A stretch of 64,000 nt of DNA from Diploptera punctata. Taxonomy: Eukaryota; Arthropoda; Insecta; Blattodea; Blaberidae. The stretch spans positions 359,001 through 423,000 of the forward strand of contig JASPKZ010007537.1 in NCBI GenBank assembly GCA_030220185.1, written 5' to 3'. Both the position numbers and the translations under genes were made by a program. Under the pieces are notes generated by a model. The model did not search any database. It was not told where the DNA came from and was given only the letters and a program-made list of their open reading frames with translations. Of the stretch, positions 53,312 to 63,974 are shown piece after piece (the stretch's first letter is position 1; every line of letters starts with the position of its first letter).

Positions 53312-53652
53312 TCCCGCGCCGTAGCCGAGCGGTTAAGGTAGGAAGCCTTGGCGCAGAGCTACGGGACTTGCGCTGGTTCGAGTCTCCATGGGGGAAGAAA
53401 TTTTCTCATGGTATTTCGGCCAGTATGGGACCGGTGCCCACCCAGCATCGTGAGGCAATTGGGTAGCTACAATAAGTAGCGGCTCCAGGTTGAGGAACCA
53501 GCTATAACGGCTGGGGGACATGCTAACCACATGTCACCCCTACACTGGCTGTTGATCATCTACCTCTGTGATTGACACATGTGGATGTGAAGGGCCAGCA
53601 GCCGGCTGGTAAAAGGGCAACCGCTGAAAAGTGGAAAGACCCTCAATCGGAA
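53312..53652 (+). mobile_element. SINE-C, full copy
   Basis: cccgcgccgtagccgagcgg, B box ctggttcgagtctccatgg, full body, end gaccctcaatcggaat. Its last bases (caatcggaat) reappear at 54037 after the foldback, followed by the LINE H duplication. Confidence 0.85.
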
Positions 53653-53654
53653 TA

Positions 53655-54036
53655 AACAATAAACATTCGGCATCGGAAGATGCGTTCACTTGTAAAACTT
53701 ATTTTAGATAGGATAATCTTTATATAATATATATTAGGGTTATAACTTTTTGGACTTTTGTGAAATAAAATATTTCCTGCGCAATGAATGAGTGAACTTT
53801 TGCTTAGAAACATTGAAAAAGTCCATCATCTCACTGAGCTTCAAGAAAATGTCACCCCCAATTTAATATTAAATATTGATATATAAATATATTTTGGAGG
53901 TGACCTTTCCTTGAAGCTCAGTGAAATGGAGGCCTTTTTCAATGGTTCTAAGTAAACGTTCATCCATCCATTGTACAGGAAATATTTTATTTCACAAAAG
54001 CCCAAAAGTTATGACCCTAATATATATATATAAAGA
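53655..54036. mobile_element. Foldback element, about 380 bp
   Basis: Imperfect inverted arms of about 150 bp (53715-53870 and 53900-54035): ggataatctttatata / tatataaagattatcc, cacaaaag..ccaaaagttat, cttcaag...gaggtgac. Flanking caatcggaat on both sides fits a 10-bp duplication. I looked for a CUGANGA core in it and found none, so it is unlike the HHR foldbacks. Confidence 0.65.
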
Positions 54037-54150
54037 TTATCCCCAATCGGAATCGGTATTCCTTTTCCGATTCCATCTGGTGTAACCCTGTTCTGAGCAT
54101 GAATCTCATTTCATAAGCCGTTATTCTGCTTTTATGTTGTCTTTTTAGAG

Positions 54151-54823
54151 AATTCAATTAGTTTATTAATCTTCATGCCCTGCAAAAATTATTCTACGTT
54201 CTTATACCTTAAAAAATGCTATAGAATACCGTGTTGAGGCATAGTTCAATCTTGCAGTGAGACAAATAAATTTAACCGTGGATTTAACAGCCTGTGAATG
54301 ATAAGACAATAGTAAATACCCTCCCCCCCTCTCCAGAGATACAAATGACAGATGCCCTTCCTGGCTGCAAAATGATCTCTATTGTCTGGTTTCGCGGTAG
54401 TCCTACTATCGACCCCCAGACAAGAATAGATATCTCACAATGTATGGATGCTGTTATTAGCTGCAAGGGGTAGGTATTAAATGTTTCAGTAATTACTGGT
54501 TGCATCACAACATCCCGTAGGATTGAACAAGATACATAGCCCTTAGACTTAATCTTCTGGTATGTAAATGTCTGTTGCTTCCCTTAAACCAATATAATTT
54601 GGAGTAACTAGCACAATCGTTCACAACTTGAATTATTAATGAAACCAATACTCCTCAAATCGATAACAAAGAACTGATTACTCGTGATTTACACTATTCT
54701 ACCTCTTCAGAGCCAAGTTCCAGAAGTAATGTAAATAAACCAGACATATGGACTGTGTTTTCATTGGTCGAATATATATATAACATCATCATGAACAAAT
54801 TCGTTTTAGGTCATGTGGCCTGT

Positions 54824-54828
<5 letters not shown>
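54151..54828. other. Spacer, nothing recognised
   Basis: No features on either strand. Confidence 0.4.

Positions 54829-54880
<52 letters not shown>
54829..54880 (+). repeat. (AT)n microsatellite
   Basis: About 26 AT units. Another (AT)n (55485-55539) lies at the other end of the LINE A copy, as expected from insertion into an (AT)n. Confidence 0.9.
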
Positions 54881-54883
<3 letters not shown>

Positions 54884-55479
54884 TCTGCATTCATGGATTA
54901 GGTCTGTTGACCCGTTCCGACTTCAGGCCATCTCTTTCTAGGTCTGCCCACATCTCGGGTGCCTTTAGGTTTGTATTTTGTTATTTGTTTTGGATATCTA
55001 TCTTCATTCATTCTGTATATGTGTTGCTCCATTTTTGTCTATATGTATCTATTTTATCAGTTATTGCAAATATTTCAAATTCCTGTCTTATTTCTGTGTT
55101 CTTGATTCTGTCTTCCTTAGAGCACCCTTTAACAGATCTCAAAAATTTCATTTCTGCCGCCGTTATCCTACTTAGATCTTGTTTTTTATGTATCCAGGCT
55201 TCTGATCCATAGAGCAGTACCGGTACTGCCAATGTTTTATAAGATTTCAATTGGGTCTCTCTTGTTGTTTTATTATAGTGATCGTTTTATCGTACCACAT
55301 ATTCCCTGGAATTTTGATATTTTATTAGTTATATCATTATCATAATTAAATGAAATGTCACATCCTAGATAATTGAGATGGTTCACCTGATCTATGATTT
55401 TGTTTCCTATTACTATTTTGGATCTGATTTGATTTTCCCTTGGAATGCCATTACCTTAGTTTTTTCTATGGATATTTTG

Positions 55480-55484
<5 letters not shown>
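54881..55484 (-). mobile_element. LINE A, 5'-truncated copy
   Basis: Minus strand: VLLYGSEAWIHKKQDLSRIT, AAEMKFLRSVKGCSKEDRIK, NTEIRQEFEIFAITDKIDTY and the 3' end, nearly identical to 13247-13870. Frameshifts near 55035 and 55275. Truncated about 600 bp from the 3' end. Shows that LINE A has been mobile recently. Confidence 0.85.

Positions 55485-55539
<55 letters not shown>
55485..55539 (+). repeat. (AT)n microsatellite
   Basis: About 27 AT units. Confidence 0.9.
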
Positions 55540-55540
<1 letters not shown>

Positions 55541-55543
<3 letters not shown>

Positions 55544-55990
55544 ACAGATATATAATTCAATAGTGAGAAATACTGCCACATATGGAGCTGAAGTTTGGAA
55601 ATTCAACAAAAACTTAGAACAAAAACTTATGTCGATGGAAATGGATTTCTTGAGGAGAGCAGCAAGATGTTCAAAATTAGACAAAATAAGAAATACTGTC
55701 ATAAGAGAAAAAATGAATACTGGTTATCCAATAGTAGATTATATACGGTAAAAGCAATTAAATTGGTATGGGCACGTACGACGAATGCAAGAAGAAAGAT
55801 TACTCAAGAAAACATTGGAATTATGTCCACCTGGAAAAAGGAGAAGAGGAAGACCTCGAAACTCGTGGATGCAGGAAATAAGAACTGGAATGAGAGCAAG
55901 AGAACTGGAGAACATGGATTGGATGGAGAGAGACGAGTGGAGAATAAAAATAAACTTTAGGCACAGAAAGATGTGTAAACATTAAAATTC
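55541..55990 (+). mobile_element. LINE D, C-terminal copy
   Basis: ATYGAEVWKFNKNLEQKLMS, DFLRRAARCSKLDKIRNTVI, then a stop in VDYIR.KQLNWYG, CPPGKRRRGRPRNSWMQEIR, DWMERDEWRIK. One stop and small slips. Confidence 0.75.
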
Positions 55991-56002
55991 TGTATATAAA
56001 TA

Positions 56003-56020
56003 AATAATATATATATATAT

Positions 56021-56055
<35 letters not shown>
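56003..56055 (+). repeat. (AT)n microsatellite
   Basis: Interrupted AT run between LINE D and LINE C. Confidence 0.85.
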
Positions 56056-56057
<2 letters not shown>

Positions 56058-57200
56058 TTACTTACTCACTGGCACTATCGAACCCGTAGGTTCATGGCCG
56101 CACGGACATAAACTCTCCATACATCCCTATCCTGAGCTAATGCTTTCCAATCATTCCCTGTATAATCTACTTCCCTCAAATCATAGTTAATGTTATTCTC
56201 CCACCCTATTCTTGGTCTACCAACTGGGAGTTTTCCCTCTGGCTTTCCTACAAGAAGCTTCCATGCAAGTCTTTCATTTCCCATACGTGCAACATGTCCT
56301 GCCCAACGTAGTCTACGAGACTTAACTGTTCTTATTATATCTGGCTTCCTATAAAGACCATGTAGTTCATTGTTGTGTAGTCTTCTCCATTCACCTGTCT
56401 GTTCATCTCTCTTTGATCCAAAAATTTTCCTAAGTACTTTATTCTCAAATACTTGTAATCTCCTTTCCTCTCTTAAAGTAAGAGTCCATGTTTCGCATCC
56501 ATATAATATAACTGGTAGAATAATAGTTTTATATATTTTCAGTTTAACGTTTTTTGAAAGGAGTTTGGACATCAAGAGTCTCTGCAATGCATAATATCAT
56601 GTATTTCCAGAATTGAGCCTATGTTTAATTTCTTTGTGCATCTCATTCCTATTTGTGATCATTGTTCCTAGGTATTTGAATTCAGCCACTTCCTCAAAAT
56701 TTCCCTCATTTGTCATTAGCTGTCCATTTCCATTATATAATGAATTTCTACGTGTGACCATATATTTAGTTTTATTGATATTTACTTCCAGTCCTAATTT
56801 CTTAGTATTACTCAATAGTGTGTGCGTGTTGTTCATTAGTATCTCCTCGCTATCGGCCAATAATACTACATCATCAGCATAAACTAACAGCTTATTAATA
56901 CCATTCAGTTGTAAGCCTTCCTCATTCTCTAAAGATTTAATGGCATGCTCTAGTACAATATTAAATAGTAGAGGAGATAGTGCATCTCCTTGCTTCAACC
57001 CATTCTGGATTTCAAAAGTGTCCGAAAACTGTTTTTCTACACGCACCCTACTCTTTGTGCCATTTAGACACATTCGTATAAGTCTAACTAACTTTTTAGG
57101 AATTCCGAACTCCAGCAGGATACTATATAACTTCTCCCTCTTAATTGAATCATATGCTTTTTTGAAGTCTACATACAGGTGATGTACAGTACCATTATAT

Positions 57201-57446
57201 AGTTGAATGCAGGCTTTCACGGCCGGTAATCATGATGTTGAGTGATTCCGGGTTCTGTGGCCGTGGTCCATAGTTGGTGTTGATACCAGACGTTTCGCCC
57301 TCAACTGCGGAGGGCATCTTCAGTGGCGAGTGCTTCTAGGCGTGTTTCTTGGTCGGAAGCTCTACTTAGAGTGGAACTTAGAGTGAAACGTCTGGTATCA
57401 ACACCAACTATGGACCACGGCCACAGAACCCGGAATCACTCAACAT
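57201..57446 (-). mobile_element. HHR foldback element in LINE C
   Basis: cagtaccattatat is duplicated exactly at 57187-57200 and 57447-57460. Minus orientation: the ttgaatgcaggctttcacgg tail is at the left. One arm is full length and carries a core. The other has lost its CUGAAGA/stem II part (only gtgaaacgtctggtatcaac remains). About 98 percent like copy 1 by eye in the shared arm. Confidence 0.8.
57289..57323 (-). ncRNA. Hammerhead ribozyme-like core
   Basis: Identical to the copy 1 core: CUGAAGA, U, GCCCUC/GAGGGC, GAAA, CGUC, with GCCA before and UGGU after for stem I. It lies on the tail-proximal, sense arm. Confidence 0.6.
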
Positions 57447-57647
57447 CAGTACCATTATATTCCCATTTCTTTTCTAAAATCTGTCTTATACTAAAAATCT
57501 GATCTGTTGTAGACCTGTTTCTTATAAATGCACATTGATGATCTCCTAGAATGTCATCAATATAGGGAGTAAGTCTGCTTACTAATATATTTGTTAGAAT
57601 TTTGTACGAAGTTGAAAGTAATGAGATGCCCCTATATATATATATGG

Positions 57648-57900
57648 TACGAAAAGAAAAATGAATGCTTGAGTTGGGATTTGAACCCGAGTCTCTAAAC
57701 TCTGTACGTTTAGCGCTCTAACGACCTGAGCTACCCAAGTATTCCAACACAAACATACATTTTTCTTATATATGTAGAATTCTCAATTCACACAAGAGGT
57801 AGCGGAAAATTGTTCCGACTGACATTTGGTGACTAACATAACAGTTAAGCAAATTTTTAAACAGAATATTTATTTTATAGCAGTAACGCTTGTATATTTA
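57648..57900 (-). mobile_element. SINE Q copy with tRNA-like unit 57668-57739
   Basis: Same order as 7340-7700: repeat X in decayed form, leader tatataagaaaaatgtatgt, a 72-nt tRNA-like unit (aatgcttgagttgggatttg / acccaag on the plus strand). The D arm has a gacctgagc change. Confidence 0.65.
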
Positions 57901-57976
57901 GATGTTATAACTATATTTCTGACATTTGGCAATGAAGGCAAATATGATATGAAAAGATATATATATATATATATAT

Positions 57977-58278
57977 AGTAAAGTAAACCCACTACAGGCC
58001 TCAGGAGGCCCTTGGAGCAGTAGGAGGTTAAGACTCCAACTTTTTCTGGACAATCGGCACTTGATATCAGCCAGGTTATCAATCCTGCATGACGGCCGCC
58101 TTTACCCCCAGAACAAGCGTCTGCTACTCATTTCCGTTAGAGGCTGAGTCGACCCCAGGGCCATAGTGCCGCCAGAATGTTTGGGTCAGTTTAAAAATCC
58201 TGACTCCATCAGGACTAGAAACCCTCGACCTTCCGGCTTGTAAAGCAGTGCCTTAACCATTACGCTACAGTGTGCCCC
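57977..58278 (-). mobile_element. SINE-B
   Basis: Full copy, ggggcacactgtagcgtaat on the minus strand, B box decayed (gggtttctagtcctgatgg). Flanked by (AT)n on both sides. Confidence 0.75.
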
Positions 58279-58313
58279 GGATATATATAGTATGTATATA
58301 GGCCTATATATAT

Positions 58314-58396
58314 ACCAACAGGAAGCTACCACACCTGTAATTCCTTAGTAAAGCTGAAAAAGTAGTTGTGATTGATGTGAAAGAACTGCCCTCGGG
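58314..58396 (+). mobile_element. SINE-A 3' scrap
   Basis: caggaagctaccacacctg, ccctcgggctgagtactat. Only the terminal 80 bp. Confidence 0.6.
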
Positions 58397-58410
58397 CTGA
58401 GTACTATAGA

Positions 58411-58458
<48 letters not shown>

Positions 58459-58469
58459 GTTGATGTATA

Positions 58470-58790
58470 TTTTATGTGAATTATGTTAATAAATCTAAAT
58501 CTCCCTAAATTAGAGATTCTGTTTGAATTAAAAAAGGACATATATATCATCTAGGAAGCTACTTACTTTATTTTATATAATTTTAATTTTATTATATTCT
58601 GTTTTTGTTAGTATTAGCTAGTATTAGATCATATCATCATTGTATTTTGTTTAGTCTGTATTTTAATAATATCTTAAAATTGCAATATATAGGCCTTTGC
58701 AATTTTTGCATAATTCTACTATTCGCTAGTTGAGTGCAAGAGAAGGCCTTATGGCCTTAACTCTGCCAGCTAAAATAGAGCAATATATAT
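58470..58790 (+). mobile_element. LINE J, 3' UTR copy
   Basis: Ends gagtgcaagagaaggcctta and ccttaactctgccagc, as in other LINE J copies. The upstream limit is uncertain. Confidence 0.5.
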
Positions 58791-58796
58791 ATATAT

Positions 58797-59105
58797 ATAA
58801 ATTAGAACATGTCACAAATAAGGAAATTAGAAACATAATGGAAGCAGAAGAAAGCATAATTGAAAGAATTGAGGAGAAGGAATTAGTGGTTAGGACATGT
58901 TTTAAGAATGGAAGATGAGCGATGGTCGAAGCAACTATATGAATGGCATCCGAACAGAAAGAAGAAAAGAGGAAGACCAAGGTTAACATGGACGGAAAAC
59001 ATGAAGACAGTAATGCAAGCTAGAGGGCTAAGCATCGAAGATGCCCAAGACCGTAGGCTTTGGAGGTTTGGCACGGGAAGACGGCAGCAGCTGTAAAAAC
59101 CCGAA
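58797..59105 (+). mobile_element. LINE F, C-terminal copy
   Basis: KLEHVTNKEIRNIMEAEESI, IEEKELVVRTCFKNG (one base lost compared with 29650), YEWHPNRKKKRGRPRLTWTE, EDAQDRRLWRFGTGRRQQL. Confidence 0.7.
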
Positions 59106-59299
59106 GATAGATAGAGACATATATATGAATGAAACATATAATTGGCATTCATTCATTCACTCATTCATTCAATCATTCATTCTGAGAATTTTCCTCATAA
59201 TTGCGGGTTTTCTCCAACCAATCTTAGTAATTAACATGCATTTAAAAAATAAATATAGGCCTAAATGACTACGGACTTATAGAGTATCAGTTTGCAACA

Positions 59300-59770
59300 A
59301 ACATTCACAAATTTCCCTTAATTAAAGTTCTCCATAGTTCTCTGTCCTCTGTGTCTTCATCTGTTACTCCAAATTTGCTCATTGAATTTTGAATGTTGTT
59401 CTTCCGGGTTGTTCTTGGTCTTCCTTTTCTGTTCCTTCTTTTAATTTCCCATGCATAGACGGCCTTTGGTAGTCTTCCATCCTGCATTCTTCTTACGTGT
59501 CCATACCATTTTAGCCTTCTGTGTTCAATCTCATCCATTATATTTCTTTCTGCATTCATCCATTTTTTTATTTTTGTATTTCTAACTTTTTCCAGTCGAG
59601 ATTTTCTGGCAGCTCTTCTCCAAAAATCCATTTCAACTGAAGTTATTCTGTTGACATGTTGTTGTGTCATTGACCAAACTTTTGATCCATATAACGTTAT
59701 GGATTTATAAATTAGTTGCTTTGTTCTGTTAATGATGTTTTTACTCCATAATATAGAGTTTAACATCCTA
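59300..59770 (-). mobile_element. LINE E, C-terminal copy
   Basis: ILWSKNIINRTKQLIYKSIT, LYGSKVWSMTQQHVNR, EMDFWRRAARKSRLEKVRN, LKWYGHVRRMQDGRLPKAVY, RRNRKGRPRTTRKNNIQNSM, EDRELWRTLIKGN. About 153 codons open. Related to LINE D. Confidence 0.75.
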
Positions 59771-59774
59771 TGGC

Positions 59775-60180
59775 TTCCTTCTTCTTCTTCTTCTTCCTTG
59801 CAAGTATTAGGCCAAGGCCTGTTACGATCCTATAGAAAATTTTTCCTCCAGCGTTTCATAGGACGGCCCAGTGATCATCGTCCTCTTGGTATATAATTAT
59901 AAACAGCTTTGGGGATCCGATTTGAACTTATTCTTTCAAGATGGTGTTTCCAATTTAGTTGATACTGTTTAATATATTCCAAAATTGGCGTAGTCTTCAA
60001 TTCTTTTAAGATATCGGTGTTCCTTTTCCGATCCCATCTGGTGTAACCCGCTGTTCTGCGCATGAATCTCATTTCAAAAGCCGTTATTCTGCTTTCATGT
60101 TGTCTTTTTAGTGTCCATGCTTCACTACCATAGGTCAACACTGGTCTACCCAAAGTGTTATATAAACGTAATCTCGTGTT
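59775..60180 (-). mobile_element. LINE H, C-terminal copy
   Basis: GRPVLTYGSEAWTLKRQHES, EMRFMRRTAGYTRWDRKRNT, LKTTPILEYIKQYQLNWKHH, IPKAVYNYIPRGR, then 3' UTR with ggccttggcctaatacttgc and the (GAA)n tail. RTE-like. Confidence 0.75.
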
Positions 60181-60370
60181 TTTTTGTACAAGGGATGGTT
60201 GGTTTTTCTTCCATTACTAATCCTTTTTGCTGTTTATATAATTGTTAATATCGAAATAATATTAATTTAATACTGAGATACGATAAAAAAAGGGTGTCTA
60301 AAGTCGTGTTACAGTTTTTAAAATTTCTGGTCGGATGCAAATGTTTCTCTAGTTATGTTAGTCGATTAAA
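60181..60370. other. Spacer
   Basis: No features recognised. Confidence 0.35.
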
Positions 60371-61212
60371 AATTGAGGGGGTCAGTGGAATAAGGGCCCA
60401 TCCCAACTGCACTAAGTTTGGAGAAAAATTGCATTTTATTAAATTCTACATTGAGTAAAATATATAGAGCACACACTGATAATATTTGGTACATGTCTTG
60501 TACATAAAATAAGCTGTCTGCCTGCAAATGTATAGACCACTATGTTGTTTCATATGTGTAATCAAAGAAAAAGAAAATTGAGAATATAAAAAATACAACA
60601 TAAATAAACAAATTAAATAACACTTTTTAACTTGAATATTGCATTAATCTAGGTATTCTACATTTGCAGCATTTACATTATCATCATCATCTGATTTAAG
60701 GCTACTGTTAAAATATCTGGTGTACAGGTGGTACAAATGTCATGAGAGTCATGATGTCTTCTTTATCATCCTATCATTAGGATATTTTGTTATCAATATT
60801 ACATCTCGTAATACAGGACACTTTCCTTACCCTTTTTTAAAGGCTTATTACTTCCTCTAAAGCCAAATCACTGAAAATAGATTTTATGTATATTACATGT
60901 CTGTTTTCCACAAAACAAAACTGCATTTACTGATATTTTCCGACAATGCTAGTCAGTATTGCAGCGGACTACAGAGTAGCGGACAATATACGGTCACGTA
61001 TCAGCAGTTGGGATGGGCCTTTATTCCCCGTGCGCGTGAAAAAGTTAGAATTTTTTCTTATACATAAAGTCTCATTTAACGTCTTTTGAGCAAAGTTAGA
61101 ATTATGAGCTTCTAAAGATTAACAGAAGATGGCCATAGGATACATAATCTGCAAATAACTAAAAATCAACCATTGGTTGGGATGGGCCCTTATTCCACTG
61201 AGCCCCTCAATT
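60371..61212. mobile_element. TIR element of 842 bp
   Basis: The terminal inverted repeats are 37 bp with one mismatch. Left (60371-60407) contains gtcagtggaataagggccca; right (61176-61212) is its inverse, gatgggcccttattccactg. A third copy of the gttgggatgggcc word lies inside at 61003-61026. No transposase is readable. No clear target site duplication. Confidence 0.65.
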
Positions 61213-61534
61213 GGAAAGCGCACTATCGATAAATGTTATTTTATTTCATGGCAGAGGTACGTACAACAAAGAAAACGTGTGGTGTATAAATGTAAATGTC
61301 ATGAACGTTCCGTGACCGCCATGAACAACACGTCAAAGTGTCAGAACTGTGCTGTATCAGCGGAAACCGCGCGTTTCCACACTGCGGCTGCGATAATTCA
61401 AAAACATATCGATTCTAGTTACATAAAAGATGATAGTAAATACCTAAATTTCCCAATTTACAAATCTTCCCCAGTCCTAATATTAATTTACATCTTTAGC
61501 CTACTGAGATAAGAGTGATTCAACATACATTGTG

Positions 61535-61660
61535 AAATAGTATATTGCCATACAAGTGAGGTAAGCACTTGTTAGAGATCGAGAAATTTTTTTTTTTTTT
61601 TTTTTCAATTTTCGAGATCTTTTACATGGTTACCTCATGTGTATTGCATACTATTTTTTG
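61535..61660. repeat. Foldback hairpin around poly(T)
   Basis: atagtatattgccatacaag and gtgaggtaa are mirrored by gttacctcatgtgtattgca and tactat, and gagatcgaga by ttcgagatct, around a (T)20 tract. The arms are about 50 bp and imperfect. Confidence 0.55.
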
Positions 61661-61704
61661 GTCGATGTGACTAATTTTTACTAAATATAGTAATAAATGA
61701 ATTA

Positions 61705-62395
61705 AAATATTGATACAACGTTCAATCCACTATTTTCAGCAAATTGCAATAAACTACAACATGGAAATCTCAACAGAAAAATCTAAAGTCATGGCTTTCC
61801 TAGGAAAAGACCCAGTTCGCAGTAAAATTGTCATTAATAATAAAATATTAGAACAAACCAACACATTTAACTATCTCGGATATCAAGTTACATACGAAGA
61901 AGAAAAAGATTTTAGTAAAAAAATTATAAAATTTAACAGAGTAACAGGAATTATAAATAATATTTTCAACCCAAACACAGTACAGCAACACACACGAACT
62001 AGAATTTTTAAAACACTGGCCAGATTCATATTATGTTACGGCAGTGAGGCATGGACAATTAGCAGTGTAGATGAACAAAGACTAACTGCGGCAGAAATGA
62101 AATTTATGAGACGTACTGCGGGCTATTCAAGGACAGACCATAAAAGGAATTCTGAGATTCTCAAAGAATTACAACACAGAATCAGTCATGGAATATGTAC
62201 AAAAATACAGAAACAACTGGAAATCTCACGTACGAAGAATGAGCAGAACAAGCATACCACGTCAGATCTTAAATTACCAGCCACCAGGCAAGATATCTTT
62301 GGGCAGACCCTTCAAACGTTGGATTGAGACCGTAACAGACCACTAGGCCTATCACATGAAAGGAGGAAGAAGAAGAAGAAGAAATATTGATTGGA
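61705..62395 (+). mobile_element. LINE G, RT end and C-terminus
   Basis: YNMEISTEKSKVMAFLGKD, SKIVINNKILEQTNTFNYLG, YQVTYEEEKDFSKK, ILCYGSEAWTISSVDEQRLT, AEMKFMRRTAGYSRTDHKRN, then a +1 shift near 62173 and SHVRRMSRTSIPRQ, GRPFKRWIETV, with a gaagaagaagaa tail. Best copy of LINE G. The upstream RT is missing. Confidence 0.8.
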
Positions 62396-62829
62396 TGTAA
62401 ATGACTTCTATGAGAAAGAAACATTTGGTGATCGTTGCTATGTAGCTTTTCATTTGTTTTATTATAAGCAAGGATTGTTGGCTGTGGAGACATTTTTATA
62501 TGTAGTACCGTGATTAGAATCTGTAGAATCGAGATTGAAATAGGGCCGTCTACAATACAAAAACAAATATGACAACATTGAACCCGAAGAAAATGGACAG
62601 TGTTCGTCCAATAGCATTCAATAATTGTAATAATTGTACTATCACATTCAATATATCAAAATAAATATTGCTACTATTATTTTACTTTACCGCACGTGTG
62701 CTTTTTGAGTCCATATCAGCATTGCAATTTCTTTTGTTTCCATAGCAACCAGGTTAGATGTGGGAACGTTGATTTACTTCCAGTAACAGCAATATTAATA
62801 AGTATGAGAAATTAGTCACATTGACCAAA
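62396..62829. other. Spacer
   Basis: No features recognised. Confidence 0.35.
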
Positions 62830-63050
62830 AAAATATTTATAAAAGAACAAAAAGGTGCATGGAAGCCTCTTATAGGAAAACCAGAAGAAAAATGCCCAAT
62901 TGGTAGACCAAGAATGAGGTGGGAAAGTAACATTATCCATGATTTGAGGGAAGTAGATTATACAGGGGATGATAGGAAAACATTAGCTGAGGATAGGGCA
63001 TGAATCTATGGGTTCGATGGAACCAGTAAGTGAGTGAGTTAGTTTTGAAA
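62830..63050 (+). mobile_element. LINE C 3' scrap
   Basis: GAWKPLIGKPEEKCPIGRPR, MRWESNIIHDLREVDYTGDD, ending atgggttcgatggaaccagt and gtgagtgag. Missing about 25 codons near the end compared with 11608-12206. Confidence 0.7.
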
Positions 63051-63121
63051 ATGTATCTTACCATCTTGAATGATATACAATGCCCTAAAATCTTAATTCT
63101 GGGACGTAAAATAAATGTATT

Positions 63122-63122
63122 A

Positions 63123-63200
<78 letters not shown>
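63122..63200 (+). repeat. (ATT)n microsatellite
   Basis: About 26 ATT units. Confidence 0.9.
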
Positions 63201-63201
<1 letters not shown>

Positions 63202-63905
63202 GGACGAATACGATAACTGGTATTTGAAAATAAATGCAGAAAAAAAACATGTTATATGGGATGTGGTGCAGAAACCGAAGATTTAATATTAGATCAGAAG
63301 GGGTATATTAGAGGACGTGAATAATTTAAGTATCTGAGAGTAAGAGTGGATAAAGAGGATAAACAAGAAAGTGATATTAAGAACAGAATAAATAAAAGTA
63401 CAGCAATAACAGCAAGAGTCTTATGGAGCAGACATATAACCAGAGAAAGTAAGTTACAAATATATTTTTAATAGTGAAAAGTACTGTCACATTTGGAGCT
63501 GAAGTTTGGAAATTCAACAAAAACTTACAACAAAATCTTATGTCGATGGAAATACATGTCATAAGGAGAGCAGCAAGATGTTCAAAATTAGAAAAAAAAT
63601 AAGAAACATTGTCATACGAGAAAAAATGAATATTAGATATTCAATAGTAGATTATATAAGATAAAAGCAATTAAATTGGTATGGGCACGTACGATGAATG
63701 CATGAAGGAAGGTTACCCAGAAAAACATTGGAATGGTGTCCACCTGGAAGAAGAAGGAAAGGAAGACCTCGAAACTCGTGGATGCAAGATATAAGAACTG
63801 GAATGAGAACAAGAGGACTGGAGGAAATGGAGTGGATGGATGGAGTCGAGTGCAGAAGGAAAATAAAACTGTAGGCACAGAAATATGTGTAAATATTGAA
63901 AATCT
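63201..63905 (+). mobile_element. LINE D, longer decayed copy
   Basis: In broken frames: WYLKINAEKKH, RINKSTAITARVLWSRHITR, GAEVWKFNKNLQQ, REKMNIRYSIVDYIR, LEWCPPGRRRKGRPRNSWMQ, EWMDGVECRRKIKL. It extends further upstream than the other D copies. Followed by an (ATT)n tract. Confidence 0.7.
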
Positions 63906-63919
63906 GTATATAACTACAA

Positions 63920-63920
<1 letters not shown>

Positions 63921-63972
<52 letters not shown>
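63921..63972 (+). repeat. (ATT)n microsatellite
   Basis: About 17 ATT units. Confidence 0.9.

Positions 63973-63974
<2 letters not shown>

Larger units (their letters stand above)
53070..54150 (-). mobile_element. LINE H 3' end with two nested insertions
   Basis: LINE H sequence at 53070-53311 and 54045-54150 joins across an insertion with duplicated cggtattcctttt. It matches 59775-60180. The protein (EYIKQYQLNWK-like) is frameshifted. The insertion is a SINE-C that itself carries a foldback. Confidence 0.65.
56056..57632 (-). mobile_element. LINE C, longest copy, split by HHR foldback
   Basis: Minus strand from 57632: GISLLSTSYKILTNILVSRL, IDDILGDHQCAFIRNRSTTD, QILEKKWEYNGT | foldback | LYVDFKKAYDSIKREKLYSI (catalytic Asp), NGLKQGDALSPLLFNIVLEH, LLVYADDVVLLADSEEILMN (YADD), GLEVNINKTKYMVTRRN, then after a shift near 56590 LPVILYGCETW, HVARMGNERLAWKL, VGRPRIGWENN, MNLRVR, and the cttactcactggcac end. 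The RT core is complete. The endonuclease is missing. Without the foldback and one frameshift it would be open. Confidence 0.85.

Noticed and set aside
53655..54036. Third ribozyme-bearing foldback
   Set aside because: Searched by eye for CUGANGA followed by a stem and GAAA on both strands; none found.
61177..61512. 111-codon frame with several Cys/His (CKCHERS, CQNCA)
   Set aside because: It overlaps the right TIR at 61176-61212, has no recognisable domain spacing, and no second exon or relative. Not called as a gene.
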